Below are positions 16,333-25,622 of a stretch of 56,649 nt of DNA, one piece after another (position 1 is the stretch's first letter; every line of letters begins with the position of its first letter). Made by a program: the position numbers and the translations under genes. The notes below the pieces were generated by a model. The model searched no databases, had not been told where the DNA came from, and saw only the letters and a list, made by a program, of their open reading frames with translations. Source of the DNA: Clostridia bacterium 41_269 (GTDB lineage: Bacteria; Bacillota; DTU086); the NCBI GenBank assembly GCA_001508005.1, contig LGEZ01000014.1, forward strand, positions 1-56,649. Direction: 5' to 3'.

Positions 16333-16532
16333 TGCCTTTTACTCTCTCTCTATTTATATATTTTCTTTATGCTACCTAAATTCGCTGTGTTTACTGGCTT
16401 ATCCTTTGTTAAAATTAATATAAAATTAATAAATAATAAAATGTAAAAACATTTTCGGGTTGTTGGCAAGGTTGCGTTTAAATGCGGCTAAAGAACTTTA
16501 TTTATATCTTATGTTTAGGAGCGGATGCTTGT

Positions 16533-17501
16533 TTGAAGGAGAAAATTCTTGCTTTGCTTCGGGAAGATGATAGGGATTATGTTTCCGGAGAGGAAATAAG
16601 CAAAAGGCTTGGAATATCAAGGACAGCGGTGTGGAAACACATTAATGAGTTAAGGCGAAGGGGTTATGATATAGAAGCTTCTACAAAGAGAGGCTACAGA
16701 ATCCTTTCTTCTCCAGATGTCTTGTATCCCTGGGAAATCCGTCCCTTCCTAAGAACTAAAATTTTTGGGAAAAAGCTGGTGCACTTTATGGAGTTAGATT
16801 CCACAAACACTGAAGCAAAGGAGCTGGCAGAAAAGGGTGCCCGGGAAGGGACTGTGGTTGTTGCCGAGGAACAGCTGAAGGGTAGGGGCAGGTTGGGCAG
16901 AAACTGGCATTCTCCCAAAGGAGGAATTTGGCTATCTATTATTTTAAAGCCTAAAATACAGCCCCACCGAGCCATGGGCACAACTCTTCTCTGTGCTGCA
17001 GCGGTTTGTGAGGCAGTAATGAAAGTTACCAGCCTTAGGGTTTCCATAAAGTGGCCCAATGATCTGCTCATTGAAGGCAGAAAGGTGTGCGGAATTTTGA
17101 CTGAAATGAAGGCAGAAACAGATTTGGTGCAATACATTATTCAGGGTGTGGGCTTAAATGCGAATGTGGATGAAGAAGATCTAAGGGAAGTTTCAGAAAC
17201 GGCCACATCCCTTAAGATTATGCTCGGCCGTCCTGTTGACCGGAAGATACTTTTGGCGGAAATTCTATATTCTATGGAGACCATGTATGATGCATATCTT
17301 CGCGGGGACTTTGGTGAAGTTTTGAAAAAGTGGAAAAAGTGGAACTGCACCTTGGGAAGGCATCTGACCCTTAAACAGGGGGATAGGGAATATTACGGCT
17401 TGGCTGTGGATGTAACCCCTGAGGGAGGCCTTATTTTGGAAGATTCTTCAGGTAAAAGGAGAACTTTTTATTCCGGAGAGGTTACCGTTAAAAAGAAGTA
17501 A
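16533..17501 (+). CDS. birA: Biotin-[acetyl-CoA-carboxylase] ligase/biotin operon repressor
   Basis: The 322-residue bifunctional type has an N-terminal winged HTH (ISKRLGISRTAVWKHINELR) followed by the ligase domain with DSTNTEAKELA, the biotinyl-AMP loop GRGRLGRNWHSP near residue 116, KWPNDLL near 172 and a C-terminal SH3-like domain. It loads biotin and probably represses biotin genes. TTG 16533 follows AGGAG; a longer ATG frame from 16482 has no site. coaX follows by 16 bases. Confidence 0.93.
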   Translation: MKEKILALLREDDRDYVSGEEISKRLGISRTAVWKHINELRRRGYDIEASTKRGYRILSSPDVLYPWEIRPFLRTKIFGKKLVHFMELDSTNTEAKELAEKGAREGTVVVAEEQLKGRGRLGRNWHSPKGGIWLSIILKPKIQPHRAMGTTLLCAAAVCEAVMKVTSLRVSIKWPNDLLIEGRKVCGILTEMKAETDLVQYIIQGVGLNANVDEEDLREVSETATSLKIMLGRPVDRKILLAEILYSMETMYDAYLRGDFGEVLKKWKKWNCTLGRHLTLKQGDREYYGLAVDVTPEGGLILEDSSGKRRTFYSGEVTVKKK

Positions 17502-17517
17502 AGCGGAGGGGGTAAGA

Positions 17518-18285
17518 TTGCTGTTCGTTGCGGATATAGGCAATACTAACATTGTGATAGGAGTTTTTAATGGGAAAGGTAAGCTCTTGAGTTCCTGGCG
17601 CATAAGGACAGATGAGGAGAAACCCGCTGACGAGTATGAGGTCTTAATAAGAAATTTTTTTTGTTTTAAGGAAATTGATTTAAAAGGGATTTCCGGTGCT
17701 GCTGTTTCTTCGGTGGTTCCCACCTTAACGGGGACATTTGAAGCTCTCATGAAGTCCTTATTTAAAGTAGAACCCCTTATATTGGGACCAGGGGTAAAAA
17801 CCGGAATGCCTATTAAGACGGATAATCCCCGGGAAGTGGGAGCGGACAGAATAGCCAACAGCGTTGCTGCCTATGAGCTGTACGGCGGGCCCGTTATCGT
17901 AGCGGATTTTGGAACGGCTACCACCTTTGATGTGGTTTCTGAGAAAGGCGAGTATCTTGGGGGCACCATTTCCCCAGGGGTTTATATATCTATGGAAGCT
18001 CTTTCTCGCAGAGCTGCAAAGCTTCCTTGGGTGGATTTTAGAAAGCCTGACAGAGTTATAGGAAAAAATACCATAAGCAGCATGCAGTCAGGAATCATGT
18101 GTTCTGTTATTGGATGTATAAACTACACTGTTGCTGCCATCAGAAAAGAATTAGGAATGCCTGCCCAGGTGGTGGCAACGGGAGGGTTAGCCCATATGGT
18201 GGGCAGGTACACGGAGAGTATAGATTATATTGATCCTGATCTTACCCTTAAGGGGCTGAGAATTATATACAGCCGCAACAAATAA
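17518..18285 (+). CDS. coaX: Type III pantothenate kinase
   Basis: CoaX phosphorylates pantothenate, the first step towards CoA, and needs a monovalent cation. The 255-residue protein has the ASKHA motifs DIGNTNIVIG at the N-terminus, GADRIAN near residue 109, ADFGTATTFD near 130 and GGTISPGV. TTG 17518 follows GGAGGGGG. The gene logically extends the upstream panC-panD block, and birA-coaX is a common Firmicutes pair. Confidence 0.95.
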   Translation: MLFVADIGNTNIVIGVFNGKGKLLSSWRIRTDEEKPADEYEVLIRNFFCFKEIDLKGISGAAVSSVVPTLTGTFEALMKSLFKVEPLILGPGVKTGMPIKTDNPREVGADRIANSVAAYELYGGPVIVADFGTATTFDVVSEKGEYLGGTISPGVYISMEALSRRAAKLPWVDFRKPDRVIGKNTISSMQSGIMCSVIGCINYTVAAIRKELGMPAQVVATGGLAHMVGRYTESIDYIDPDLTLKGLRIIYSRNK

Positions 18286-18298
18286 TGGAGGCATGGAA

Positions 18299-19264
18299 AT
18301 GAAAATAGGAAACATTGTACTTAAGAATCCTGTATTTTCAGCTCCCATGGCAGGGGTAAGCGATAAAGCCTTCCGCATTATAGCCCGGGAGTTTGACTGC
18401 GGCCTAACATATACCGAAATGGTAAGTGCCAAGGGGCTCTGCTATAAAAACAAAAAGACCTTTGAGCTTATAGATCTATCCCAAGAATCTGGTCCCGTGG
18501 GCATCCAGATATTTGGTTCCGATCCTTCTTCCATGGCAGAAGGAGCAAAAGCAGCAGAAGAAGCGGGGGCTGCACTTATTGATATTAATATGGGATGTCC
18601 CACACCCAAGATAGTAAAAAATGGGGACGGAGCGGCTTTAATGAAAAATGTGGATCTGGCAGTAAAAATAGCCGAAGCTGTGGTGAATGCAGTGAAAATT
18701 CCTGTAACAGTTAAGATGAGGAAGGGCTGGGATGAAACGATGGTTAATGCAGTGGAGCTGGCAAAGTGCTTGGAGCAAGTAGGGGTAGCGGCTGTTACGA
18801 TTCACGGGCGCACAAGGGATCAGTTTTATTCCGGTAAGGCAGATTGGAACATTATTAGGGAAGTAAAAAACTCTGTAAACATACCTGTTATAGGAAACGG
18901 CGATATTTGGACCCCTCAGGATGCCTGCAAGATGATGGACTTTACCGGATGTGACGCAGTAATGATTGGTAGGGGATCCAGGGGAAACCCCTGGATTTTT
19001 AAACGTACTGCGGTTTATCTGGCTTATGGAGAACTGCTTCCTGAACCTACGTACCTTGAAAGATTGGAAATTGCAGAACGTCATCTGGAACTTGCTGTGA
19101 TGTTTAAAGGGGAAAAAAGAGCCCTGCTGGAAATGCGGAAGCATTTGGCGTGGTACACAAAGGGGCTGCCCAAAGCAGCACAGATTAGAGAAAAGATCAA
19201 TAGAATACAGGATATTAATGATTTAAGGGAGTTCCTAAGGGATATAAAGAGAGAAATGAACTGA
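18299..19264 (+). CDS. dusB: tRNA-dihydrouridine synthase B
   Basis: DusB is an FMN enzyme that reduces uridine in the tRNA D-loop. The 321-residue protein shows APMAGVSD, NMGCPTPKIVKNGDG with the catalytic Cys near residue 98, KMRKGW, TIHGRTRDQFYSGKADW, VIGNGDIWT and IGRGSRGNPW. ATG 18299 lies seven bases after GGAGG; ATG 18293 is too close. It follows coaX by 13 bases, as in many Firmicutes. Confidence 0.94.
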   Translation: MKIGNIVLKNPVFSAPMAGVSDKAFRIIAREFDCGLTYTEMVSAKGLCYKNKKTFELIDLSQESGPVGIQIFGSDPSSMAEGAKAAEEAGAALIDINMGCPTPKIVKNGDGAALMKNVDLAVKIAEAVVNAVKIPVTVKMRKGWDETMVNAVELAKCLEQVGVAAVTIHGRTRDQFYSGKADWNIIREVKNSVNIPVIGNGDIWTPQDACKMMDFTGCDAVMIGRGSRGNPWIFKRTAVYLAYGELLPEPTYLERLEIAERHLELAVMFKGEKRALLEMRKHLAWYTKGLPKAAQIREKINRIQDINDLREFLRDIKREMN

Positions 19265-19377
19265 AACAATTTCCTAGGAGCTCTTTTTTATGCCCTAAAA
19301 ATTAAATTAAATTGAATAAAAAAGGCAGTTTCTGCTAAAATTAATTGTAGACATTTTTGTGCACAAGGTTTAATATT

Positions 19378-19908
19378 ATGAAAATAATTCGCATCGGCAG
19401 CAAGCTGATAAGTGTGGATAAAATCTATAGAGCCGTTGATAAAATTCTTCAGCTGCGCTCCTCAGGCCTTTCCCAGCAGGAAGTGGGAGAAAGGATGAAG
19501 GTGGATAGGGCTTTTATTTCCAGATTGGAAAGTTTGGGAGAAATCCGCAAGGGTAAGCGTATAGCTGTTATCGGCTTTCCTATAGAAAACAAGGAAGAGC
19601 TGGAAAAAGCTTTAGCAGCTAAGGGGGTTGAATACACGCTGATTATGACCGATGAGGAGCGCTGGCGGTTTGTGCAGGAGTCAAGCGGAATGGAACTTTT
19701 CAACAAAGTAATGGATATTATTACAGAATTAAGAAGCTATGACGTTGTGATTGTCCTTGGGTCCAACTACAGAATAAAGCTGTGCGAAGCTCTTCTTGAT
19801 AAAGAAGTGATTGGTATTGAAATAGGAAAGTCTCCCATTAAGGGAGATAGATATGTTCCCGTTGAGGAAGTAGAAAAGCTTATTGACAGAGTAATGCTGG
19901 AAAATTGA
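19378..19908 (+). CDS. HTH (Xre-type) regulator-like protein
   Basis: The 176-residue protein has an N-terminal helix-turn-helix (LSQQEVGERMKVDRAFISRL) and a C-terminal alpha/beta domain (RIAVIGFPIENKEELEKALA, VVIVLGSNYRIKLCEALLDK) that looks like a nucleotide- or ligand-binding fold. ATG 19378 is better supported than the TTG 13 codons' worth upstream. It sits four bases before the next gene, so the three genes 19378-22031 are probably one operon and this may be its regulator. Confidence 0.65.
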   Translation: MKIIRIGSKLISVDKIYRAVDKILQLRSSGLSQQEVGERMKVDRAFISRLESLGEIRKGKRIAVIGFPIENKEELEKALAAKGVEYTLIMTDEERWRFVQESSGMELFNKVMDIITELRSYDVVIVLGSNYRIKLCEALLDKEVIGIEIGKSPIKGDRYVPVEEVEKLIDRVMLEN

Positions 19909-19912
19909 TGGG

Positions 19913-20947
19913 ATGATGAGTGACGAAAGGGAACGTCAATACCAGCTGAGGGAGGCCTTAGGAATGAAGAGAATAGTCAGCATAAGTTTGGGTTCTTCTG
20001 ACAGGGACCATAAAGTGGAAACTGAAATTTTTGGAGAAAAGGTTCAGATAGAAAGAATTGGAACCGACGGAGACTTGGCAAAGGCAATATCCCTTTTAAG
20101 GGAACTGGACGGCACCGTTGATGCCTTTGGAATAGGGGGTATTGACCTTTATATTTATGTGGGGAAAAAGAGGTATATCTTAAGGGACGGAAAAAAAATG
20201 GCTTCGGCTGTTAAAAAAACTCCCATTGTGGACGGCAGCGGTCTCAAAAATACATTGGAGAGAAGGGTTGTGGATTATCTCCAAAGGGAAGAAATTGTTT
20301 CCTTTGAAGGTAAAAGGGTTTTGATGGTATGTGCGGCGGACCGCTATGGAATGGCAGAGGAAATGATAAAAAATGGGGCTCAATTGATCATTGGAGACCT
20401 CATGTTTGGTTTGGGAATACCCATCCCCCTTTATTCCCTTGACACTTTGGATAGATTAGCCCGCTTTGTTGCTCCATTGGTCAGCCTTCTGCCTTCTAAA
20501 TTTATATATCCTTCAGGAAACAAAAAAGAGAAGAAGCCCAGCAGAAGGGTAGCAAAGTATTATTATGAAGCAGAGATAATTGCTGGAGATTTTCACTATA
20601 TAAAACGCCACATGCCTGAAAACCTTGAAGGAAAAATAATAATTACCAATACCGTTACCCAGAAAGATGTGGAAACATTAAGGGATAGAGGAGCTGCAAA
20701 ACTTATAACTACAACCCCTGAATTCAACGGCCGATCCTTCGGAACCAATGTGATGGAAGCTCTGCTGGTAGCTTTTTTAGAAAAGCCTCAGGACGAAATT
20801 ACACCCCAAGATTATTCCCAAATGATTGAGAAAATGGGCTTTAACCCCAGGATCCTGGATTTTAAAGCTGAAGATTTCTCAAAAAAAGATAAAGCAAATG
20901 TGGAAAAATTAGAGGGGGAATCCGAAAGGAGGCTCATTTATGGCTGA
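19913..20947 (+). CDS. Quinate 5-dehydrogenase-like protein
   Basis: The 344-residue protein matches a family usually annotated as quinate 5-dehydrogenase in Firmicutes; the function has little direct support. Features: MKRIVSISLGSSDRDHKVET at the N-terminus, AFGIGGIDLYIYVGKKRY, then LMVCAADRYGMAEEMIKNGA and a C-terminal TTTPEFNGRSFGTNVMEALL. It overlaps the next gene by eight bases, so the two products probably work together. ATG 19913 or 19916 could be the start. Confidence 0.6.
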   Translation: MMSDERERQYQLREALGMKRIVSISLGSSDRDHKVETEIFGEKVQIERIGTDGDLAKAISLLRELDGTVDAFGIGGIDLYIYVGKKRYILRDGKKMASAVKKTPIVDGSGLKNTLERRVVDYLQREEIVSFEGKRVLMVCAADRYGMAEEMIKNGAQLIIGDLMFGLGIPIPLYSLDTLDRLARFVAPLVSLLPSKFIYPSGNKKEKKPSRRVAKYYYEAEIIAGDFHYIKRHMPENLEGKIIITNTVTQKDVETLRDRGAAKLITTTPEFNGRSFGTNVMEALLVAFLEKPQDEITPQDYSQMIEKMGFNPRILDFKAEDFSKKDKANVEKLEGESERRLIYG

Positions 20948-22031
20948 TTTTGCCTTTATAATTCATCCGCTGGATGTTAATGATATCCTCCGCAAATTTC
21001 ATTTTGCCAAAAAGGTTCCTGGGAAAATAATAGAAGGAAGCTTCCGCTTTTCACCGCCTTTTAAACTGGCTTCCGTAAGCGGAATACGTTCTGCTGCAAC
21101 GGGAAAAGAAATTTCCGGGGTTTTTGTTGTATGCCCCTTAACTACAAGGCAGATGCTTTATTTTCCGGAGCAGTATGTGCTGCGGAGGATAATAAAAGCT
21201 GGAAGGTTGGGAGAAAAATATGGTGCCAAAATTGTGGGTTTAGGAGCAATGACTTCCGTGGTGGCTGATGCTGGGATAACAGTGGCCGAAAATCTAAATA
21301 TTGCTGTTACCACAGGAAACAGCTATACTGTAGCCACTGCCATTGAGGGGACAAAAAAGGCAGCGGAAATCATGGGCATTGATATATCAGAGGAAGAGGT
21401 TGTGGTTGTGGGGGCAACGGGTTCCATTGGGGCTGTATGCGCAAGGCTTATGGCAAGGGAATGCAAATATCTTACTCTTATTGCCAGAAACAGAGAAAAA
21501 CTTGACCGTCTTTCCAGAATAATAATGCATGAAACAGGGCTGGCAGTCTCTGTGACCAATGACCTTGAAAGGGCCCTGAAACGAGCGAAGGTTGTTATAA
21601 CCGTCACTTCATCAGCAGAGGCGATTATACAGCCTGAGCATCTTGCTCCGGGAGCGGTGGTCTGCGATGTGGCTAGACCCAGGGATGTAGCCCGTCAGGT
21701 TGCAGAAAAGAGAAAAGATGTGTTGGTTATTGAAGGGGGATTGGTGCAGATCCCCGGAGATATAAAAACAGACCTGAATATCGGATATCCTAAAAATGTT
21801 ACCCTTGCCTGCATGGCGGAGACCATGATCCTTGCCCTGGAGGGCAGATATGAAAACTTCACTTTGGGAAGAGACATAACCATAGATCAGGTGGATGAGA
21901 TCAAAAGGCTGGGAGATAAGCACGGTTTTAAACTTGCAGGCTTCAGGAGTTTTGAAAGGTCCCTAACGGAGGAAGAGATTTTTTCCGTTAAGAAGAATGC
22001 CGAAGAGGCTAAGAAGCATATGGCCCTTTAG
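20940..22031 (+). CDS. Rossmann dehydrogenase resembling cyanobacterial acyl-ACP reductase
   Basis: Proteins of this type are often labelled shikimate dehydrogenase. The segments VTTGNSYT near residue 123, VVGATGSIGAVCARLMA near 157, LIARNREKL near 180, EGGLV near 265 and LACMAETMILALEGRYENFT near 289 follow cyanobacterial acyl-ACP reductase (AAR), which makes fatty aldehydes. Cys291, in LACMAE, aligns with the proposed catalytic Cys of AAR. There is no visible shikimate-binding motif. The alignment is from memory. It is translationally coupled to the upstream gene. Confidence 0.6.
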   Translation: MADFAFIIHPLDVNDILRKFHFAKKVPGKIIEGSFRFSPPFKLASVSGIRSAATGKEISGVFVVCPLTTRQMLYFPEQYVLRRIIKAGRLGEKYGAKIVGLGAMTSVVADAGITVAENLNIAVTTGNSYTVATAIEGTKKAAEIMGIDISEEEVVVVGATGSIGAVCARLMARECKYLTLIARNREKLDRLSRIIMHETGLAVSVTNDLERALKRAKVVITVTSSAEAIIQPEHLAPGAVVCDVARPRDVARQVAEKRKDVLVIEGGLVQIPGDIKTDLNIGYPKNVTLACMAETMILALEGRYENFTLGRDITIDQVDEIKRLGDKHGFKLAGFRSFERSLTEEEIFSVKKNAEEAKKHMAL

Positions 22032-22338
22032 TTATTTGAAGTGACTGTGCAGGAAAATCCTAAAAAAAATCTGTCTGAAAAAAGGAATTTGAAGGGCAGT
22101 ATAGAATAGTTTACAGGCATATAGGGGTATAAACCAGTTTATTAGGAGAGCGCTTCATGAAGGAGCGCATTCATAAAATATTAATTTAAATGCTGTTTTC
22201 ATAATTGGTTATCCTTTTTATGTTGTGATTAGTGGAGACCATGAAGGTCCCCGATGCCTTTAGAAAAAAGGCGGGGACCTTATTTTTTGTAGAAAAAAAG
22301 CAGATGGTGCTTAAAAATAAAAGGGAGTGAATAGAGAA
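22032..22338 (+). other. 307-base intergenic leader of the ABC importer
   Basis: No gene is visible. The stretch holds an inverted repeat around GAGCGCTTCATGAAGGAGCGC (22148-22169 region) and the terminator at 22244-22289. I looked for cobalamin and other common riboswitch cores and found none, but a terminator just before a metal/cofactor transporter suggests attenuation. Confidence 0.4.
22244..22289 (+). terminator. Terminator or attenuator upstream of the ABC importer
   Basis: AAGGTCCCC pairs with GGGGACCTT, an inner GCCTT/AAGGC stem stabilises it, and ATTTTTTG follows. It either ends the upstream operon, 213 bases after its stop, or attenuates the ABC genes. Confidence 0.75.
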
Positions 22339-23469
22339 ATGGACTTTAGGTTTAAAAAGACAGCGGCGGCTGCGGTGCTTGTTCTGCTTTTTGCTGCTTT
22401 GATAGGAGGCTGCGGTTCTGCTGGCTCAGAAAAGGGTGCAGCAGAACAGAATGGTGATAGGGCTGTAATAACAGATATGCTTGGCCGGAAGGTGGAGGTT
22501 TCTATTCCTGCTGAAAGATTAGCTGCCATTGGTCCCGGTGCCCTCAGACTGGTCTGCTACGCTGGAGGAGCGGAAAAGGTTGTGGGCATTGAAAATTTCG
22601 AAAAACAGCGTTCTGCTGGGAGACCATACATTTTAGCCTATCCTGAACTTAAAAACCTCCCAACCATTGGGCAGGGAGGTCCAGATTCTGCTCCCGATGT
22701 GGAAAAACTTGCAGCGGTGAAGCCCGATGTGATTTTTGCCGCATATCTGCTGGATAAATCCAGAGCTGATGAGCTGCAGGCTAAAACGGGTATACCTGTG
22801 GTTGTTCTTTCCTATGGAGAAAAGGTTCCCTTTGATGAGGATATATATGAATCCCTAAAGCTGATCGGCCGGGTTATTGGAAGCGAAAAGAGGGCAGAAG
22901 AGGTTGTGAAATATCTTAAGAAGTGCCGGGAGGACTTAATAGAAAGGACCAGGGGTATTCCAGAGGATGAAAAGCCCAGGGTTTATGTGGGTGCTTTGGG
23001 CATGAAGGGTTTTCACGGCATTGAGAGCACAGCTGCAGAATACGGTCCCTTTGATGCCGTGGGTGTAGTAAATGTGGTGGATGAAACGGGCAGCAGTGGA
23101 AGTATTATGATAGAGAAGGAAAAGCTTTTATCCTGGGATCCTGACATAATCTTTATTGATGAAGGCGGACTGCACTTAGTTAGAGATGACTATAGAAAAA
23201 ATAAGAAGTTTTATCAGTCCCTTAAAGCTTTTAATAATGGAAGGGTTTACGGGCAGATCCCCTTCAATTACTATGCCGCCAACATTGATACCGCAGTGGC
23301 AGATGCCTATTTTGTGGGAAAGGTTGTTTTTCCTGAACAGTTCAAAGATGTTGACCCAATAAAAAAAGCCGATGAGATATACAGCTTTATGCTGGGGAAA
23401 CCCCTATATGATCAGATGGCAGGGGATTTTGGAGGCTTTAAAAAAATCACCTTCAGCGATCTTGAATAA
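22339..23469 (+). CDS. Iron-complex/corrinoid ABC transporter substrate-binding lipoprotein
   Basis: This class III (FecB/BtuF-type) binding protein has a signal peptide with lipobox LIGGC near residues 21-25. The PBP domain begins at VITDMLGRKVEV, continues through AAVKPDVIFAA and ends with helices of the FepB fold. The substrate is probably a ferric siderophore, haem or corrinoid; the sequence does not decide. ATG 22339 gives a compact signal peptide; GTG 22327 is in frame but only two bases after AGGGAG. Permease and ATPase genes follow. Confidence 0.85.
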   Translation: MDFRFKKTAAAAVLVLLFAALIGGCGSAGSEKGAAEQNGDRAVITDMLGRKVEVSIPAERLAAIGPGALRLVCYAGGAEKVVGIENFEKQRSAGRPYILAYPELKNLPTIGQGGPDSAPDVEKLAAVKPDVIFAAYLLDKSRADELQAKTGIPVVVLSYGEKVPFDEDIYESLKLIGRVIGSEKRAEEVVKYLKKCREDLIERTRGIPEDEKPRVYVGALGMKGFHGIESTAAEYGPFDAVGVVNVVDETGSSGSIMIEKEKLLSWDPDIIFIDEGGLHLVRDDYRKNKKFYQSLKAFNNGRVYGQIPFNYYAANIDTAVADAYFVGKVVFPEQFKDVDPIKKADEIYSFMLGKPLYDQMAGDFGGFKKITFSDLE

Positions 23470-23488
23470 ATAATTGGAGTGGTAAACA

Positions 23489-24562
23489 ATGGATCAGGGA
23501 ACAGCAGAAAATATTTACCATGGGTACCTTAAATATACAGGCAGAAAGATTCTTATAATACTTCTTACCTTTCTTTTAAGTGTTGTCCTCGGTGTTTATG
23601 CCGTTAATGCAGGGTCAGCAGACCTTTCCCCGGCACAGGTTCTTTTAACGCTGCTGGGAGAAGGGGACGAGCGCCTAAATGTCATTATCTGGAATATAAG
23701 GTTGCCCCGCATAGCAGCGGCTTTTATTGCTGGAATAGGCCTTTCTGTAGCGGGATGTGTTATGCAGAATCTTCTGCAGAATCCCCTGGCTTCTCCTTCC
23801 ACCCTGGGGGTTTCCCAGGGTGCAGCTTTCGGGGCTGCAGTGGCAATTATTGCTTTGGGAGCAGGAAGCCTGCAGAGCACAAGCGCCGATGCGGTTGTTA
23901 TCAACAGCCCCTATCTTGTTTCTGCCGCAGCCTTTATGGGGGCCATGCTTACCACCATAACGGTGCTTATGCTGGCCCGTCTTAGAGGGGTAACCCCTGA
24001 AGCTATGATCTTGGCTGGTGTTGCCGTGGGGTCCCTTTTTTCTGCCGCCACCGTAGTTCTTCAGTATTTTGCCAGTGATGTGCAGGTGGCATCCCTGGTG
24101 TTTTGGACCTTTGGAGACATCGGCAGGGCATCCTGGGGAGAAATTAAAATAATGGCTTTCGTGGTGGGAATCTTTTTCCTGTATTTTATGGCGAACCGCT
24201 GGAACTATAATGCCGTTGACGGCGGTGAGGAGACAGCAAAGAGCTTGGGAGTCAATGTTGAAAGAATAAGAATACTGGGGATGTTTGGGGCTTCACTGAT
24301 TACAGCGGTTATAGTTTCCTTTTTGGGAATAATCAGCTTCATTGGGCTTTTAGGACCTCAGATAATGCGGAGGCTTTTGGGCGGTGATCACCGTTTTCTG
24401 ATACCTGCTTCTGCGGTTATGGGGGGATTTCTGCTTCTAGCCTCCGACACCATTGCCCGCACTATAATAGCTCCTGTGGTTCTGCCTGTGGGAGCCGTTA
24501 CTTCATTTATGGGAGCACCCCTTTTTCTATACCTTTTAACAAGGGGGAACAGCAGAAGATGA
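23489..24562 (+). CDS. FecCD/BtuC-type ABC permease
   Basis: The 357-residue membrane protein has about ten membrane segments. Family motifs are IRLPRIAAAFIAGIGLSVAG, QNLLQNPLASPSTLGVSQGA and FIGLLGPQIMRRLLGGDHRF, the last near the cytoplasmic coupling region. It would form the homodimeric channel with the ATPase encoded next; the genes overlap by four bases (ATGA). Start ATG 23489 behind GGAGTGG. Confidence 0.92.
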   Translation: MDQGTAENIYHGYLKYTGRKILIILLTFLLSVVLGVYAVNAGSADLSPAQVLLTLLGEGDERLNVIIWNIRLPRIAAAFIAGIGLSVAGCVMQNLLQNPLASPSTLGVSQGAAFGAAVAIIALGAGSLQSTSADAVVINSPYLVSAAAFMGAMLTTITVLMLARLRGVTPEAMILAGVAVGSLFSAATVVLQYFASDVQVASLVFWTFGDIGRASWGEIKIMAFVVGIFFLYFMANRWNYNAVDGGEETAKSLGVNVERIRILGMFGASLITAVIVSFLGIISFIGLLGPQIMRRLLGGDHRFLIPASAVMGGFLLLASDTIARTIIAPVVLPVGAVTSFMGAPLFLYLLTRGNSRR

Positions 24563-25311
24563 TCCTTTCGGTGGATGGTATTGAATTCAGCTACAACGGA
24601 CGACCTGTTTTAAGGGATATTAAATTCAGCGTCAACAGAGGAGAGGTTCTTTCCATACTGGGAAACAATGGAGCTGGGAAAACTACCCTTTTAAGGTGCA
24701 TAAATAGGATTCTTAAACCCAAAAGGGGAACGGTTTTGATCGACGGGAATGATCTTTTCTCCTTAAGCTCCCGGGAAATTGCCCGCAGGGTGGGTTATGC
24801 AGCCCAAAGGCATGAAGGGGGAAGGATTACCGTTTTTGATGCTGTGCTTTTGGGCAGAAAACCTCACATAGGGTGGGAGGCTTCGGAAAAAGATCTGGAG
24901 ATCGTTCGGGAAGTTTTGGCCTCCCTCAGTCTGGAGGATCTTTCCCTGCGCTATCTTGATGAATTGAGCGGAGGAGAGCTGCAGAGGGTAATTATTGCAA
25001 GGGCCCTGGCCCAGGAGCCCAGGGTGCTGCTGCTGGATGAGCCCACCAGCAGCCTGGATTTAAAAAACCAGTACGAAGTGATGAAAATAGTAAAGGATGC
25101 CGCAGAGGAGCGCAGAATTGCAGTGGTTCTGGTAATGCACGATTTAAATCTGGCCCTGCGCTTTGCGGACAGGTTTTTGTTTTTGAAGGATGGAACCATA
25201 TATGACTGCGGCGGCTTGGAGGTTATGACACCTGAAAACATTTCTGCTGTTTACGGCATTTCAGTGGCTGTGGAAAAGCTGGGGGATATACCGGTTGTGG
25301 TGCCGCTGTAG
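24559..25311 (+). CDS. FecE/BtuD-type ABC ATPase
   Basis: The 250-residue protein has Walker A GNNGAGKTT near residue 35, signature ELSGGELQRV near 136, Walker B VLLLDEPTSSLD near 157 and the switch His in VLVMHDLNLAL. It energises the importer encoded by the three-gene operon 22339-25311. Start ATG 24559 overlaps the permease stop. Confidence 0.93.
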   Translation: MILSVDGIEFSYNGRPVLRDIKFSVNRGEVLSILGNNGAGKTTLLRCINRILKPKRGTVLIDGNDLFSLSSREIARRVGYAAQRHEGGRITVFDAVLLGRKPHIGWEASEKDLEIVREVLASLSLEDLSLRYLDELSGGELQRVIIARALAQEPRVLLLDEPTSSLDLKNQYEVMKIVKDAAEERRIAVVLVMHDLNLALRFADRFLFLKDGTIYDCGGLEVMTPENISAVYGISVAVEKLGDIPVVVPL

Positions 25312-25387
25312 CAGTCTGGGACTGATATTTGCATTCCTCTTTTTTTTAAATAGTTTTTAATATAAAATTAATTATTGACGATAACAC

Positions 25388-25404
25388 AACAGCTGTCAGC
25401 TGTT
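25388..25404. promoter_or_regulatory. 17-bp palindrome in the gap before greA
   Basis: AACAGCTG and CAGCTGTT flank a single T, giving a perfect palindrome in an otherwise empty stretch. It could be an operator; no partner is known. Confidence 0.35.
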
Positions 25405-25510
25405 AAAGTTGGCAGTTTTCTGTTTTGGGACTTTTTAAAGAACGGACAGTATTTAGCATTTTAAGCTTAATCTGGTAAATTTTGCCCCTCAGCCAAATTT
25501 ATGGTTAGTC

Positions 25511-25539
25511 TTGACAACGGCTTTTTAGGTTTATATAAT
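25511..25539 (+). promoter_or_regulatory. Perfect consensus promoter upstream of greA
   Basis: TTGACA at 25511-25516, a 17-base spacer and TATAAT at 25534-25539 make an ideal sigma-A promoter. It lies about 170 bases before greA, so the transcript has a long leader. The gap 25312-25712 holds no gene. Confidence 0.85.
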
Positions 25540-25592
25540 GGCTTTTAAGTTTATGGGAAAGAAGCCCTAAGCAGAGATTTTATGTTTTTTAG

Positions 25593-25622
25593 TGCCCCTT
25601 ATTTTTTTATAGGGCTTTTTAT
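25593..25622 (+). terminator. Hairpin with T run in the greA leader
   Basis: GCCCCTTA / TATAGGGC is followed by TTTTTATT. An alternative pairing uses AAGCCCT at 25562-25568 with AGGGCTT at 25611-25617. Either form would stop many transcripts from the strong promoter about 75 bases after initiation. Confidence 0.6.

Noticed and set aside
22032-22338. Possible cobalamin riboswitch before the FecBCD-type importer
   Set aside because: No B12-box-like core was found by eye; only a terminator is clear.
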